Below are positions 43,508 to 51,590 of a stretch of DNA of 60,534 nucleotides, in pieces. Origin of the DNA: Erysipelotrichaceae bacterium (GTDB lineage Bacteria; Bacillota_I; Bacilli_A; Erysipelotrichales; Erysipelotrichaceae); contig JAFYHQ010000028.1 of assembly GCA_017539105.1 (NCBI GenBank), positions 1-60,534 of the forward strand, in the 5' to 3' direction. A program made the translations under genes and the position numbers. Below the pieces are notes generated by a model that searched no databases, was not told where the DNA came from, and saw nothing but the letters and a program-made list of their open reading frames with translations. The stretch's first letter is position 1; each line of letters begins with the position of its first letter.

Positions 43508-44157
43508 CCGAGTCTGTAGCCAAATCCGTAGATCGTCTGGATATTCATATCCGGAAGTTTTTTTCTGAGCCGACGCAGCGTATCGTCGACGACACGATCG
43601 GATCCGTAATAGTTTTCATCCCAGACTTTCTCCAAGATCTGTTCACGCAGGAAAGCGGTTCCTCTGTTTTTCACAAACAGCATCAGCAAGTCGAACTCTT
43701 TGGTCGTCAGTTCGATCTGTTCCTCGCCTTTGAAAACGGTACGCTGGTTTTCATCGATCTCATAGCCGTTGATTTCGATCCGTTCATCTTCCTTGTATAC
43801 CCGGCGGATGATGTTGTTGACACGCAGGACCAGTTCCTTCGGGGAAAACGGTTTGGTGATATAATCGTCTGAACCCTTTTCCAAACCGATGATACGGTCA
43901 AATTCCTTATCCCTGGCCGACATGAAAACGACAGGCGTATCGGCTTTCTTCTCTTTGATGATCTCGATCAGATCGAAACCCGACCTGTCATCCAGCATGA
44001 TATCAAGGATCCACAGATCGCAGTAATCATCGATATGCGCATAGGCATCCTCGAAATTCAGATACGAATAAACCTGATATCCTTCTTTCTCCAGATATGA
44101 TTTCACCAGTTCATTAAGATCTTTTTCATCTTCAACGATGTTGATTATCTTTTTCAT
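43504..44157 (-). CDS. OmpR-family response regulator
   Basis: DNA-binding response regulator. Receiver domain starts KKIINIVEDEKDLNELV, with the phospho-acceptor aspartate in LWILDIMLDDRSG and the conserved lysine in DDYITKPFSPKELVLRV. The winged helix ends VVDDTLRRLRKKLPDM and IQTIYGFGYRLG. With the start at 44157 it has 217 residues. No ribosome binding site is present; a TATAAT (44164-44169) lies 6 nt before the ATG, in the tail of the glmM terminator. It would start the long wall operon and probably controls it. Confidence 0.93.
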   Translation of the reverse strand: MKKIINIVEDEKDLNELVKSYLEKEGYQVYSYLNFEDAYAHIDDYCDLWILDIMLDDRSGFDLIEIIKEKKADTPVVFMSARDKEFDRIIGLEKGSDDYITKPFSPKELVLRVNNIIRRVYKEDERIEINGYEIDENQRTVFKGEEQIELTTKEFDLLMLFVKNRGTAFLREQILEKVWDENYYGSDRVVDDTLRRLRKKLPDMNIQTIYGFGYRLG

Positions 44158-44170
44158 GACTTCATTATAA

Positions 44171-44199
44171 AACAAAAGGGGCTATAACGCATAACCCCT
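44171..44199 (-). terminator. Intrinsic terminator of cdaA-cdaR-glmM
   Basis: Stem AGGGGTTAT / ATAGCCCCT with loop GCGTT, then TTTTGTTTT on the minus strand. The glmM stop TAG (44182-44184) is in the stem and the -10 of the next operon begins at its tail. Confidence 0.8.
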
Positions 44200-45504
44200 C
44201 TCTTTGATCAGATCGATGACTTCATACACGTATTGGTGACAAAGCTCATCATTTTCCGCTTCGACCATGACCCGGATCAGCGGCTCCGTACCCGATGGCC
44301 TTACCAGGATACGCCCATTGTCCGAGAGCTTGTCTGCGATTTCCTGAATCTTTTTGATGATCACGTCATCGGTCAGGACGATCTTCTTGTCGGTCACTTT
44401 TTCGTTGACCAGCAGCTGCGGATAGATCTTGATGTCGGCAGTCGCTTCCTTGATGGAACAGCCGTAATCGCTTAAGATCTGCAGCACCAGCAGTGCCGTC
44501 TTTAATCCATCTCCGAAATACACGTCATAGGAATAAATGATATGGCCGGACTGTTCTCCGCCTACCACGAAACCGTTGCGGACCATACTGTCGCAGACAT
44601 TCTTATCGCCTACCGGAACAATATCCGACTTGATGTCCAGTTTCTCTAACGCTTTATACAGTCCGATATTGGACATGACAGTGGTCACCAGCGTGTCATG
44701 ATTCAGCATGCTTTTTTCTTTAAGATACTTGGAGAACAGATACATGATCTTGTCGCCATCGACGACTTCCCCGTCATGATCTACGAACAGTACACGGTCG
44801 GCATCACCATCGAAGGCGAATCCGATATCATAATCGCCGTTTTTCACGGCTTCCTGCAGCATTTCCAGATGAGTCGACCCGCAGTGATTATTGATGTTCG
44901 TTCCATCCGGAGTGTCATTGAGATATGTCACATCCGCATGGAAACGATCCAGGACATCCTTGGCAGTGTAACAGTTGGAACCGTTGCACAAGTCGACACA
45001 GAGTTTCATTCCTTTAAGATCCAACGGATACTTCTCTAACAGCCAGTTCTGATACGTCCTGATCGCTTCATGATGGTCGACGATCTTGCCTGCTTTCGTT
45101 TCTTCCAGCTCTACAGGATTGTCGATATAGTCTTCAATCAAAAGTTCGATATCTTCCTTCAGTTTGAACCCGTCATTTCCGAAGATCTTGATCCCATTAT
45201 CCGTATAAGGATTATGGGAAGCCGAAATCATGACACCGCAAGAAAAATCATCATTCATCGTCGTATAGGCCAGGCAAGGCGTCGAACAGTAGCCCAAAAG
45301 ATAGACATCGCAGCCCGATTCACTGATTCCCTTGCTTAAGTCTGCCTCAAAATCCTTGGAAGACTGACGCGTATCCATGCCGATCACGATGCGGCCGCCC
45401 TTATAATAGTTGCCGATATAGCGGGCAACACGATATGCGATCTCATCCGTCAGCGTCTCATGCGCGACACCGCGGATCCCATCTGTTCCAAAATACTTAC
45501 CCAT
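44182..45504 (-). CDS. glmM: Phosphoglucosamine mutase
   Basis: Converts glucosamine 6- to 1-phosphate on the way to UDP-GlcNAc. Start YFGTDGIRGVAHE, phosphoserine S96 in MISASHNPYTDNGIKI, metal loop AFDGDADRVLFVD, sugar loop GGEQSGHII, phosphate loop LVRPSGTEPLIRVM. The length of 440 is right. It touches cdaR and ends the cdaA-cdaR-glmM operon, where GlmM is known in other Bacillota to bind and inhibit CdaA. Confidence 0.97.
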   Translation of the reverse strand: MGKYFGTDGIRGVAHETLTDEIAYRVARYIGNYYKGGRIVIGMDTRQSSKDFEADLSKGISESGCDVYLLGYCSTPCLAYTTMNDDFSCGVMISASHNPYTDNGIKIFGNDGFKLKEDIELLIEDYIDNPVELEETKAGKIVDHHEAIRTYQNWLLEKYPLDLKGMKLCVDLCNGSNCYTAKDVLDRFHADVTYLNDTPDGTNINNHCGSTHLEMLQEAVKNGDYDIGFAFDGDADRVLFVDHDGEVVDGDKIMYLFSKYLKEKSMLNHDTLVTTVMSNIGLYKALEKLDIKSDIVPVGDKNVCDSMVRNGFVVGGEQSGHIIYSYDVYFGDGLKTALLVLQILSDYGCSIKEATADIKIYPQLLVNEKVTDKKIVLTDDVIIKKIQEIADKLSDNGRILVRPSGTEPLIRVMVEAENDELCHQYVYEVIDLIKERGYAL

Positions 45505-46847
45505 TATTGGTTCGCCTCCACTACAGTAATATTTACCATTGAACGTTCCAGAGCCACATTCACATACGGATGACCATCGATCGTCACCAGCAGCGGCAGT
45601 TCATAGACTCCCGGTTCTTCCGGCATTTCGAAATAGACTTCGATATCATCCGGATTCACCGCCTGGATATTGTTTTCTGAACCGGAAAGTTCCACATCGA
45701 CATTCATGAAGCCGATTTCGGAAATCGCCAGATTGTTATAGTTGTTATGGGCATTCAAAGGCAGTTTTTCCAATGTCCTGGTGGATACCGTGGACAGTGT
45801 CACCTGCACGTTGACGACAGTCACATCGCTTGCGGAAACGCCAGAAGGCAGAACGACCGGAAGCATGATGTCTTTATCGACATTCTCTGTCACGGAGGAC
45901 ATATCGAAGTTGACATACACTTCTCTGATACTGTTCAGAACGTTCTCAGGCGCATAGATCCTGGTCGTCTGATAATCGATGATCGTTGCCGTATCGATCG
46001 CCAATCCTACCGGAACCTGGCCGATCGGATTCAGAACGATCGGAACCTCGATACTAGGCGAAGATACTTTGACGGAAGCCAGAACGGAGCTTGGAACGAT
46101 TTCCGCATTGACTGCCTGACCATTTCTGTCGTAAGCGACCAGCGGAGCCTCGATCTCGAAATCGCCGGTCTGTCCGGATACGTCGATCAAGGCTTTTACC
46201 AATGCGATCGAATTCAGAGTATCCTGCGAAGCACGGATATTGATCTTCGTGCCTTGAGCAAATGTCGGCTCGCTTAAAATGTATCTGGAATCCATCTGAT
46301 TCATGTTGATATAGTCATAAGACAGATCAAACTGAATGGTTGTCTTCTTCTTAAGTACGATCGTCGCTTCGCTTGGGGAAACGATGGTCGAAACATTGTC
46401 GCCATAACCCATCGCGTTCAGCTTGACGGTATGTGTTCCTTCCGTGTAACCCTCCAGATCCACCTGGCAGTAACCCTTCTTGCTGGCGGCATTGTTGACG
46501 TTGGCCGCATCGCCGGTGATGACGATCTCGCATGCCGATGGAAGTCCGGATAACTCAAAAGTCTCGGAATTGTAGCGGGCGTTGATTGCCACATTCGAAA
46601 GGACTTTGGAGCTTGACAATGTATTGCTGGAACTGTCGTAAGTCGCTACGAAATATGCCAGACAGGCCAGGATCAGCGCAAAGAGTCCAAGATATTTCGT
46701 CGAAAAGAACAGACGGTCGATCAGCGATGAGATCCAACGGAAAAACTTCAGGATGTTCTCTTCCACCGTTTCATACTGTCCCCGGTTGTTTCTTAAAGCG
46801 ATCTGCTTCGCCCGTTCCAGTTTTTCTTCAGGATTATTTTGAGCCAT
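45504..46847 (-). CDS. cdaR: CdaA regulator, YbbR-domain protein
   Basis: Membrane partner that controls the diadenylate cyclase. The N-terminal cytoplasmic part (1-45) is basic, one membrane segment lies at about 50-70 (KYLGLFALILACLAYFVAT), and the outside part carries repeated YbbR units, each ending in strands such as VPVGLAIDTATI, EVYVNFDMSSVTEN and EVYFEMPEEPGVYELPL. The start at 46847 has AAAGGAG at 7 nt. Length 447. It overlaps cdaA by 14 nt. Confidence 0.92.
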   Translation of the reverse strand: MAQNNPEEKLERAKQIALRNNRGQYETVEENILKFFRWISSLIDRLFFSTKYLGLFALILACLAYFVATYDSSSNTLSSSKVLSNVAINARYNSETFELSGLPSACEIVITGDAANVNNAASKKGYCQVDLEGYTEGTHTVKLNAMGYGDNVSTIVSPSEATIVLKKKTTIQFDLSYDYINMNQMDSRYILSEPTFAQGTKINIRASQDTLNSIALVKALIDVSGQTGDFEIEAPLVAYDRNGQAVNAEIVPSSVLASVKVSSPSIEVPIVLNPIGQVPVGLAIDTATIIDYQTTRIYAPENVLNSIREVYVNFDMSSVTENVDKDIMLPVVLPSGVSASDVTVVNVQVTLSTVSTRTLEKLPLNAHNNYNNLAISEIGFMNVDVELSGSENNIQAVNPDDIEVYFEMPEEPGVYELPLLVTIDGHPYVNVALERSMVNITVVEANQ

Positions 46848-47898
46848 CGCCATTCTCCTTTAGATTATCTTCGATAAAAATCTCCTCATCAAAAGATCTT
46901 CCGCTATTCGTTTCATATTTCCTTCTGTTATTGACCGGAACCTTCATGCTTGGAACATTCTGTTCAAGACTGCCTATTTCCTCTTCTTCATTCATCCGGT
47001 TCCTGAACAAAGAGAAGCCCTTCTTCTGATCGTCTTCCGTTTCAAAAAGATCGGAACCTGTTTCTTCTTCATTCACCAAAGATCTTCTGCGTCGCGTATT
47101 CTTTTCAATCAGCGTGACATCGTTGCAGATGACACGGCGCAGATATTCCTTCAGCTGTTTCTCATCGACCGAGAAAATACGTCCGTTCTCCGCGATCGAA
47201 ATCGCGCTGGTCTCTTCCGATACGACGATCGTCAAGGCGTCCGATACTTCCGCGATACCCAAAGCTGCCCTGTGTCTCGCTCCATAACGGGAAGACAGAT
47301 TGATATTGGTCGGCGGGAAATAAGCGCTGGCACAGGCAACCTTGTCACCCTGAATGATGATTGCGCCGTCATGCAAAGGCGTGGTCGTCATAAAGATCGA
47401 ACACAGAAGTTCCTTGGTCACCTCGGCATTGACCGTGATACCGGTCTTGATGTAATCCTGCAGCGACTGGGACTGTTCGATGGTGATCAAAGCGCCTACT
47501 TTATTCTTCGACAAAGTCACGGTCGCTTCATAGAGTTCTTCCACCAGTTTCTCTCTTTCATTGGAAAGCAAAGAAGAGATTCTGGAGAACGCATTGGTCT
47601 TGCCGATCTTTTCCAAGAGTCCCCGTATTTCCGGCTGGAATATGATGATGCAAGCCAGCAGGCCCCAGTTGATGAACAGGTCGGTAAAGTAGGTCACGGT
47701 AGACAGACCCAGGAGCTTCGCAAGACCGTTGACTGCTACCACGGCAATGATGCCTTTGAAAATCTGGATCGTCCGGGAATTGTTACGAATGACTTTGATC
47801 GCATAATAGAAAACGATCCACATGATCGCAATATCGATCACGACCCGGAATACGGACCAGATATTCTGTATTGTCAAGTTGATATTATAATCAGCCAT
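46834..47898 (-). CDS. cdaA: Diadenylate cyclase CdaA
   Basis: Makes c-di-AMP from two ATP at the membrane. Three membrane segments (residues 18-36, 45-62, 70-90) are followed by the DAC domain with DGA (177-179, in TTTPLHDGAIII) and RHR (208-210, in SSRYGARHRAALGIAE). The usual CdaA ends near residue 275; this one runs to 354 with a charged, low-complexity tail (EETGSDLFETEDDQKKG ... GRSFDEEIFIEDNLKENG). The tail is absent from most relatives and may regulate. The ribosome binding site GAAGGAGG precedes the ATG. Operon: cdaA-cdaR-glmM. Confidence 0.95.
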   Translation of the reverse strand: MADYNINLTIQNIWSVFRVVIDIAIMWIVFYYAIKVIRNNSRTIQIFKGIIAVVAVNGLAKLLGLSTVTYFTDLFINWGLLACIIIFQPEIRGLLEKIGKTNAFSRISSLLSNEREKLVEELYEATVTLSKNKVGALITIEQSQSLQDYIKTGITVNAEVTKELLCSIFMTTTPLHDGAIIIQGDKVACASAYFPPTNINLSSRYGARHRAALGIAEVSDALTIVVSEETSAISIAENGRIFSVDEKQLKEYLRRVICNDVTLIEKNTRRRRSLVNEEETGSDLFETEDDQKKGFSLFRNRMNEEEEIGSLEQNVPSMKVPVNNRRKYETNSGRSFDEEIFIEDNLKENGDGSK

Positions 47899-47921
47899 GT
47901 TCCTCCTTCGTACAGTTTATT

Positions 47922-47930
47922 ATTATAACA
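47922..47930 (-). promoter_or_regulatory. Extended -10 promoter of cdaA
   Basis: TGTTATAAT (47922-47930) lies about 24 nt before the cdaA start; a T run stands at the -35 distance. The rest of the 232-nt gap 47899-48130 holds a plus-strand hairpin (47967-48006) and the toxin promoter. Confidence 0.5.
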
Positions 47931-47966
47931 TAAATCGGAATGATAAAAAAACCGCCATATTCCAAG

Positions 47967-48006
47967 ACCAATGTATCTCTTTTCCTTCGATTGATACTGG
48001 TTTTTT
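47967..48006 (+). terminator. Terminator-like hairpin without an upstream gene
   Basis: ACCA and GTATC pair with GATAC and TGGT across a 15-nt loop with a 2-nt bulge, then TTTTT on the plus strand. No plus-strand gene leads into it within the gap. Confidence 0.3.
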
Positions 48007-48080
48007 AGGAATCTGCTTTGTTTCGGTGAATTATGTAATAGATACATGTTTCATTCTTTGATTGAAATATGGAAAGCACA

Positions 48081-48109
48081 TTGTATGTTGATATCAATTA
48101 TGCTATCAT
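48081..48109 (+). promoter_or_regulatory. Promoter and operator of the HigBA-like pair
   Basis: TTGTAT (48081-48086) and TATCAT (48104-48109) with 17 nt between. The spacer contains the perfect palindrome TTGATATCAA (48088-48097), placed as an operator for the antitoxin. Confidence 0.5.
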
Positions 48110-48130
48110 AACAGCAGATAGAAAGGGTTT

Positions 48131-48502
48131 ATGTTTACTATCGAATTTTACGAGTCGAAAGACGGCAAATCTGAATTATGGGACTTTCTTGAAGAACTGC
48201 GTATGAAATCATTTACCAGCAAAGACGCCAGGATTCAGTTTAATCAGATCTCGCTTTATATTGATCTGCTGCAGAGGAAAGGAACAAGATTACCTGCGAA
48301 TGTTACAAAACATATTGAAGATGACATCTGGGAATTAAGACCCGGAAAAAACCGGGTACTGTATTTCTATCACAAGGACAATAAGTTCGTTCTTCTGCAT
48401 CATTTTAAGAAGAAAACACAGAAAACTCCCAAAAGAGAAATTGAGAAAGCGAAAGCAGAAATACGTGATTATCTCGAAAGATGCTTGGAGGCAAAACAAT
48501 GA
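48131..48502 (+). CDS. RelE/HigB-type toxin (Gp49-like)
   Basis: Likely ribosome-dependent mRNA nuclease of a type II toxin-antitoxin pair. The 123 residues fit the Gp49/HigB group: start MFTIEFYESKDGKSELWDFL, central HIEDDIWELRPGKNRVLYFY and end HHFKKKTQKTPKREIEKA. The LRPGKNRVLYF core and the HHFKKKT stretch are typical of the family's active face. GAAAGGG precedes the ATG. It overlaps the antitoxin start by 4 nt, with the toxin first, as in hig loci. Confidence 0.85.
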   Translation: MFTIEFYESKDGKSELWDFLEELRMKSFTSKDARIQFNQISLYIDLLQRKGTRLPANVTKHIEDDIWELRPGKNRVLYFYHKDNKFVLLHHFKKKTQKTPKREIEKAKAEIRDYLERCLEAKQ

Positions 48503-48780
48503 GAACTTGGAACGACTATAAAAAGTATGTCAAAAATATAGATGATGCGAATAAAGAAGAAATGGAAAACATCGAATGCATGGCTTCCATCATCGGTTCG
48601 ATCATTGAACAAAGAAACGATTTAGGTATATCGCAAAGAGAACTGGCAACATTGTGTGGCATGCCGCAATCATCGATTGCCAGAATAGAATCCTATAAAA
48701 CGACTCCCAGTATCGAAACATTGTTGAAAATCATGAAACCGTTGGGACTGACTTTGACTGTGATTCCAATGAATCGCTGA
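48499..48780 (+). CDS. XRE-family antitoxin (HigA-like)
   Basis: DNA-binding antitoxin paired with the upstream toxin. With the start at 48499 it has 93 residues; GGAGG lies 7 nt before and the ATG overlaps the toxin stop (ATGA). A helix-turn-helix of the Cro/C1 type spans about residues 28-80: LGISQRELATLCGMPQSSIARIE, here read as ISQRELATLCGMPQS and SIARIESYKTTPSIET. It probably binds the palindrome before the toxin. Confidence 0.87.
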   Translation: MRTWNDYKKYVKNIDDANKEEMENIECMASIIGSIIEQRNDLGISQRELATLCGMPQSSIARIESYKTTPSIETLLKIMKPLGLTLTVIPMNR

Positions 48781-48783
48781 TAT

Positions 48784-49533
48784 TCATAAGCTAAGCGGAT
48801 ATTTTCTTCCCAGCATCGCATATTTGACGCCTGCCATCTCATTGTATGGCAGCAGTTCATGAGGCAGGTCTTCGATCAGCCTTTTTATTTCCCGCAGATT
48901 CTTTTCCGTATCGGTGATGCCTGGAATCAGCGGCGTACGGATCACGCAAGGCTTCTTGCTGTCTTTCAACAGGTTCAGATTTTGCAGGATAAGATTATTG
49001 GATGCTCCTGTATAACGGATGTGCCCGGTTTCTTCCGCAAGTTTGATATCGAAATAGACCAGATCGGTTTTATCTATGACTCTTTGAAAGGTTTCAGGTT
49101 CCGCATAGCCTGAAGTTTCGATCGCAATTTTCAATCCATCAAGATAAGAAATCGTTTCCAGCAGGAATTCCGCCTGAAACAAAGGTTCTCCTCCGGAAAA
49201 TGTCACGCCATCCAGGATATCTTTATTCTTCCGGATACGCTGCGCCAGTTCTTTCGCTTCCAGATCTTCTCCGGCGATACGGATAAGATCGTCGGGGCAG
49301 ATATGGATACAGCGATGAAACGGCTGACATTCCGGATGCGTACAGGGCTTGAAACATAAGCCGCAGTGATGGCAGGATTTCTCTCTTATCATCAGTTCCT
49401 TCTCATAAGACTGTCCTTCCGGATTATGACACCAGGCGCAGTGCAAAGGACAGCCTTTCAAGAAGACGGTCGTAACCAGTCCAGGTCCGTCATGGACCGC
49501 AAATTCTTTGATATCGAAGATCCTTCCTGTCAT
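48784..49533 (-). CDS. Glycyl-radical enzyme activating enzyme
   Basis: Radical SAM protein that makes the glycyl radical on its partner enzyme. The cluster motif C-x3-C-x2-C is in GCPLHCAWCHNPEG. A ferredoxin-like insert with eight cysteines follows (CHHCGLCFKPC and CQPFHRCIHICP), which marks the activases of non-PFL glycyl radical enzymes. SAM contact GGEPLFQ lies in VTFSGGEPLFQAEF. The length of 249 fits. It overlaps the radical enzyme gene by 4 nt and ends 3 nt from the convergent antitoxin gene. Confidence 0.92.
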   Translation of the reverse strand: MTGRIFDIKEFAVHDGPGLVTTVFLKGCPLHCAWCHNPEGQSYEKELMIREKSCHHCGLCFKPCTHPECQPFHRCIHICPDDLIRIAGEDLEAKELAQRIRKNKDILDGVTFSGGEPLFQAEFLLETISYLDGLKIAIETSGYAEPETFQRVIDKTDLVYFDIKLAEETGHIRYTGASNNLILQNLNLLKDSKKPCVIRTPLIPGITDTEKNLREIKRLIEDLPHELLPYNEMAGVKYAMLGRKYPLSL

Positions 49534-51506
49534 ATCCGATATTCCTGTCTCATGATCACATGATTCTGATATGCTTTATCCAGTTCCACAAAATAAGCGC
49601 TCCACCCCCAGATCCTGACGATCAGCAATGGATAGTTCTCGGGATGTTTCTGGGCGTCTCTCAACGTGTCCGCGTTTACGGTATTCAGCTGAAGCTGATG
49701 GCCGCCCTGAAGGATAAACTGTCTCACATAAGCAGCGACGCTGCGGATCGCATCATCCGAAGCAAAAACGGAACTGTGGAATTCCAGCGTCAGAGGGCCT
49801 CCGTTGATCACCTGTGTCAGATCGGGTGAAGTCATCGCTTTCAGCAGCGAGAATGGTTTGACATCCGCAAACAGCGAAACGGAATAGTTTGCTGCAAACG
49901 GTTCTTTCTTTCTGCGCCCATCTGCGGAAGCACCGATTTCATCCGCATACCAGAGATAATACATCGCGGAACCCGTTCCGGCCCGCCAGATGCCGCCCTG
50001 GTCATTGGGTTTATTATTGAGATACGTCCCGAACCGATCGATCAGGAATTGCAGATTCCGATTGGAACGTTCATCGTTGCTTCCGAGTTTTTCCGTTTCA
50101 TGACGCAAGAGATGCAGCATGACAGGATCGTTTTTAAAATCCTCATCCACCGCCTTGATCAGTTCTTCTTTCCCGATATCTTTCTTCTCATAGATATGGA
50201 TCTGAATGGCAGTCAGAGAATCGACTGCAGTGGATAGACCGACTCCATGCATCCCATAGTTGACATATTTCGCTTTCCCCTTCCAATCCATGAGCCCCTC
50301 CAATAGAGGCGCACAGACGAAACGCAAGCCATTGACGCTCATGCGATGTCCATCGATATCTTCTTCCAGCTGTTTCCTGACACAATCCAGGAATTCCTCA
50401 TAACTGTTGCAGTCCACAAGATCGCGATGCAGACAGGTATCGATCGTTTTCGGAAACGACAAAGCAGCGATATTCACTACATCATCCGCCACCTTGGGAA
50501 TAATGAACTCCCAGCAGGCTGCCACGACATATTCCACGGCATCCTCATAGTCGTAGCCCAATTTCAAAAGACCGGGAATCACGACATCATCATTACTGTA
50601 CTGCGGAAAACCCAAACCGACCTTGGTCAGTCGCGTTCCCAGCAGGTAAACCTCTTCAGGCGTATCGCGATCGACGCGGATATTGATTTTGGGGTCGATC
50701 AGTTTCAGCTCTTCACAGACTTCCAAAGACATCCTGGATATCTTATTGAAAAGATAGGAACCGTCTTTCGTCTTCCCTCCCAGCATCAAAGACTGTCCGT
50801 TATCTCCGGGCTGTACTCCGGGATAGATATCGTTGTCTTTATTCAGTGAAAGGAAAAATTCCGACAGCAGTTCATAAGCTTCTTGCTCATTCAGTATGTT
50901 TTCGTTGAGATCCTTTTCCAGATACGGATACAGATACTGATCGAATCTTCCCAAAGAAATCTGATAGTTTCCTTCCACCCATATCGCGAAATTCAAGATA
51001 CGCAGACACAGCAGCGCTTCATGAAAAGTCCTTGCCGGAGAAGCAGGCACCTGTTTCAGCATATCTGCAAGCTCATGCAGACCGTGGCGTCTTGCTTCCT
51101 GTTCATATTTCCCAGTTAATTCCAGGATGGAATGAACCATCCGTTTGAATGATTCTGATCCGCTTTCCGCCACTTTCAGCAGTCCGTATCTGAGTACCTT
51201 CTCATAGTCCGGACAAAGATTGGAACGATATCCCGATTCATGGATGTAATGTTTCTTTTTTCGTTCTTCCCATTCTTCAGGAGTATAGATTTCCGGAGTA
51301 TTGCTGACGGTACGGACGAAAGGGATCTGTTCCTCATCAAGGAAATACAGCTCTTCCAGAGACATCAGATATTCGAAACGGCGAATCATCCGTTCTTCTT
51401 CCGATAGATTCAAAGAAGAATAGAGTCCGCATACTTCTTCTGCTTCTATCCTTCTGTTTTTCTGTTTTTTCTCAATGATATAATGATCGAAGAGCTTTTT
51501 ATTCAT
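49530..51506 (-). CDS. Glycyl radical enzyme of unknown substrate (C-W-E type)
   Basis: Oxygen-sensitive radical enzyme. The catalytic cysteine is in VVAACWEFIIP (codon 50514-50516) and the radical glycine is in LIVRIWGWSAYF (codon 49605-49607), 25 residues from the end. A glutamate two places after the cysteine (C-x-E) is typical of the eliminases and decarboxylases (glycerol, choline, hydroxyproline types), not of pyruvate formate-lyase, which has two adjacent cysteines. The tryptophan between C and E is not in the members I know (usually C-V-E). I chose MNKKLFDHY at 51506 (658 residues); 51554 is possible. No microcompartment genes are nearby. Confidence 0.85.
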   Translation of the reverse strand: MNKKLFDHYIIEKKQKNRRIEAEEVCGLYSSLNLSEEERMIRRFEYLMSLEELYFLDEEQIPFVRTVSNTPEIYTPEEWEERKKKHYIHESGYRSNLCPDYEKVLRYGLLKVAESGSESFKRMVHSILELTGKYEQEARRHGLHELADMLKQVPASPARTFHEALLCLRILNFAIWVEGNYQISLGRFDQYLYPYLEKDLNENILNEQEAYELLSEFFLSLNKDNDIYPGVQPGDNGQSLMLGGKTKDGSYLFNKISRMSLEVCEELKLIDPKINIRVDRDTPEEVYLLGTRLTKVGLGFPQYSNDDVVIPGLLKLGYDYEDAVEYVVAACWEFIIPKVADDVVNIAALSFPKTIDTCLHRDLVDCNSYEEFLDCVRKQLEEDIDGHRMSVNGLRFVCAPLLEGLMDWKGKAKYVNYGMHGVGLSTAVDSLTAIQIHIYEKKDIGKEELIKAVDEDFKNDPVMLHLLRHETEKLGSNDERSNRNLQFLIDRFGTYLNNKPNDQGGIWRAGTGSAMYYLWYADEIGASADGRRKKEPFAANYSVSLFADVKPFSLLKAMTSPDLTQVINGGPLTLEFHSSVFASDDAIRSVAAYVRQFILQGGHQLQLNTVNADTLRDAQKHPENYPLLIVRIWGWSAYFVELDKAYQNHVIMRQEYRI

Positions 51507-51590
51507 ATCAATTTCATTATCGCTGTTTCCTGATAAAAAATCTACTTGGGTCATCGCTTGAAAATACTGATAGAATGGAATGAGAAGAAG

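Noticed and set aside
47944-48006. A larger inverted repeat AAAAAACC / GGTTTTTT in the cdaA-toxin gap as a mobile-element end
   Set aside because: No transposase, no target duplication, and the arms are simple A/T runs.
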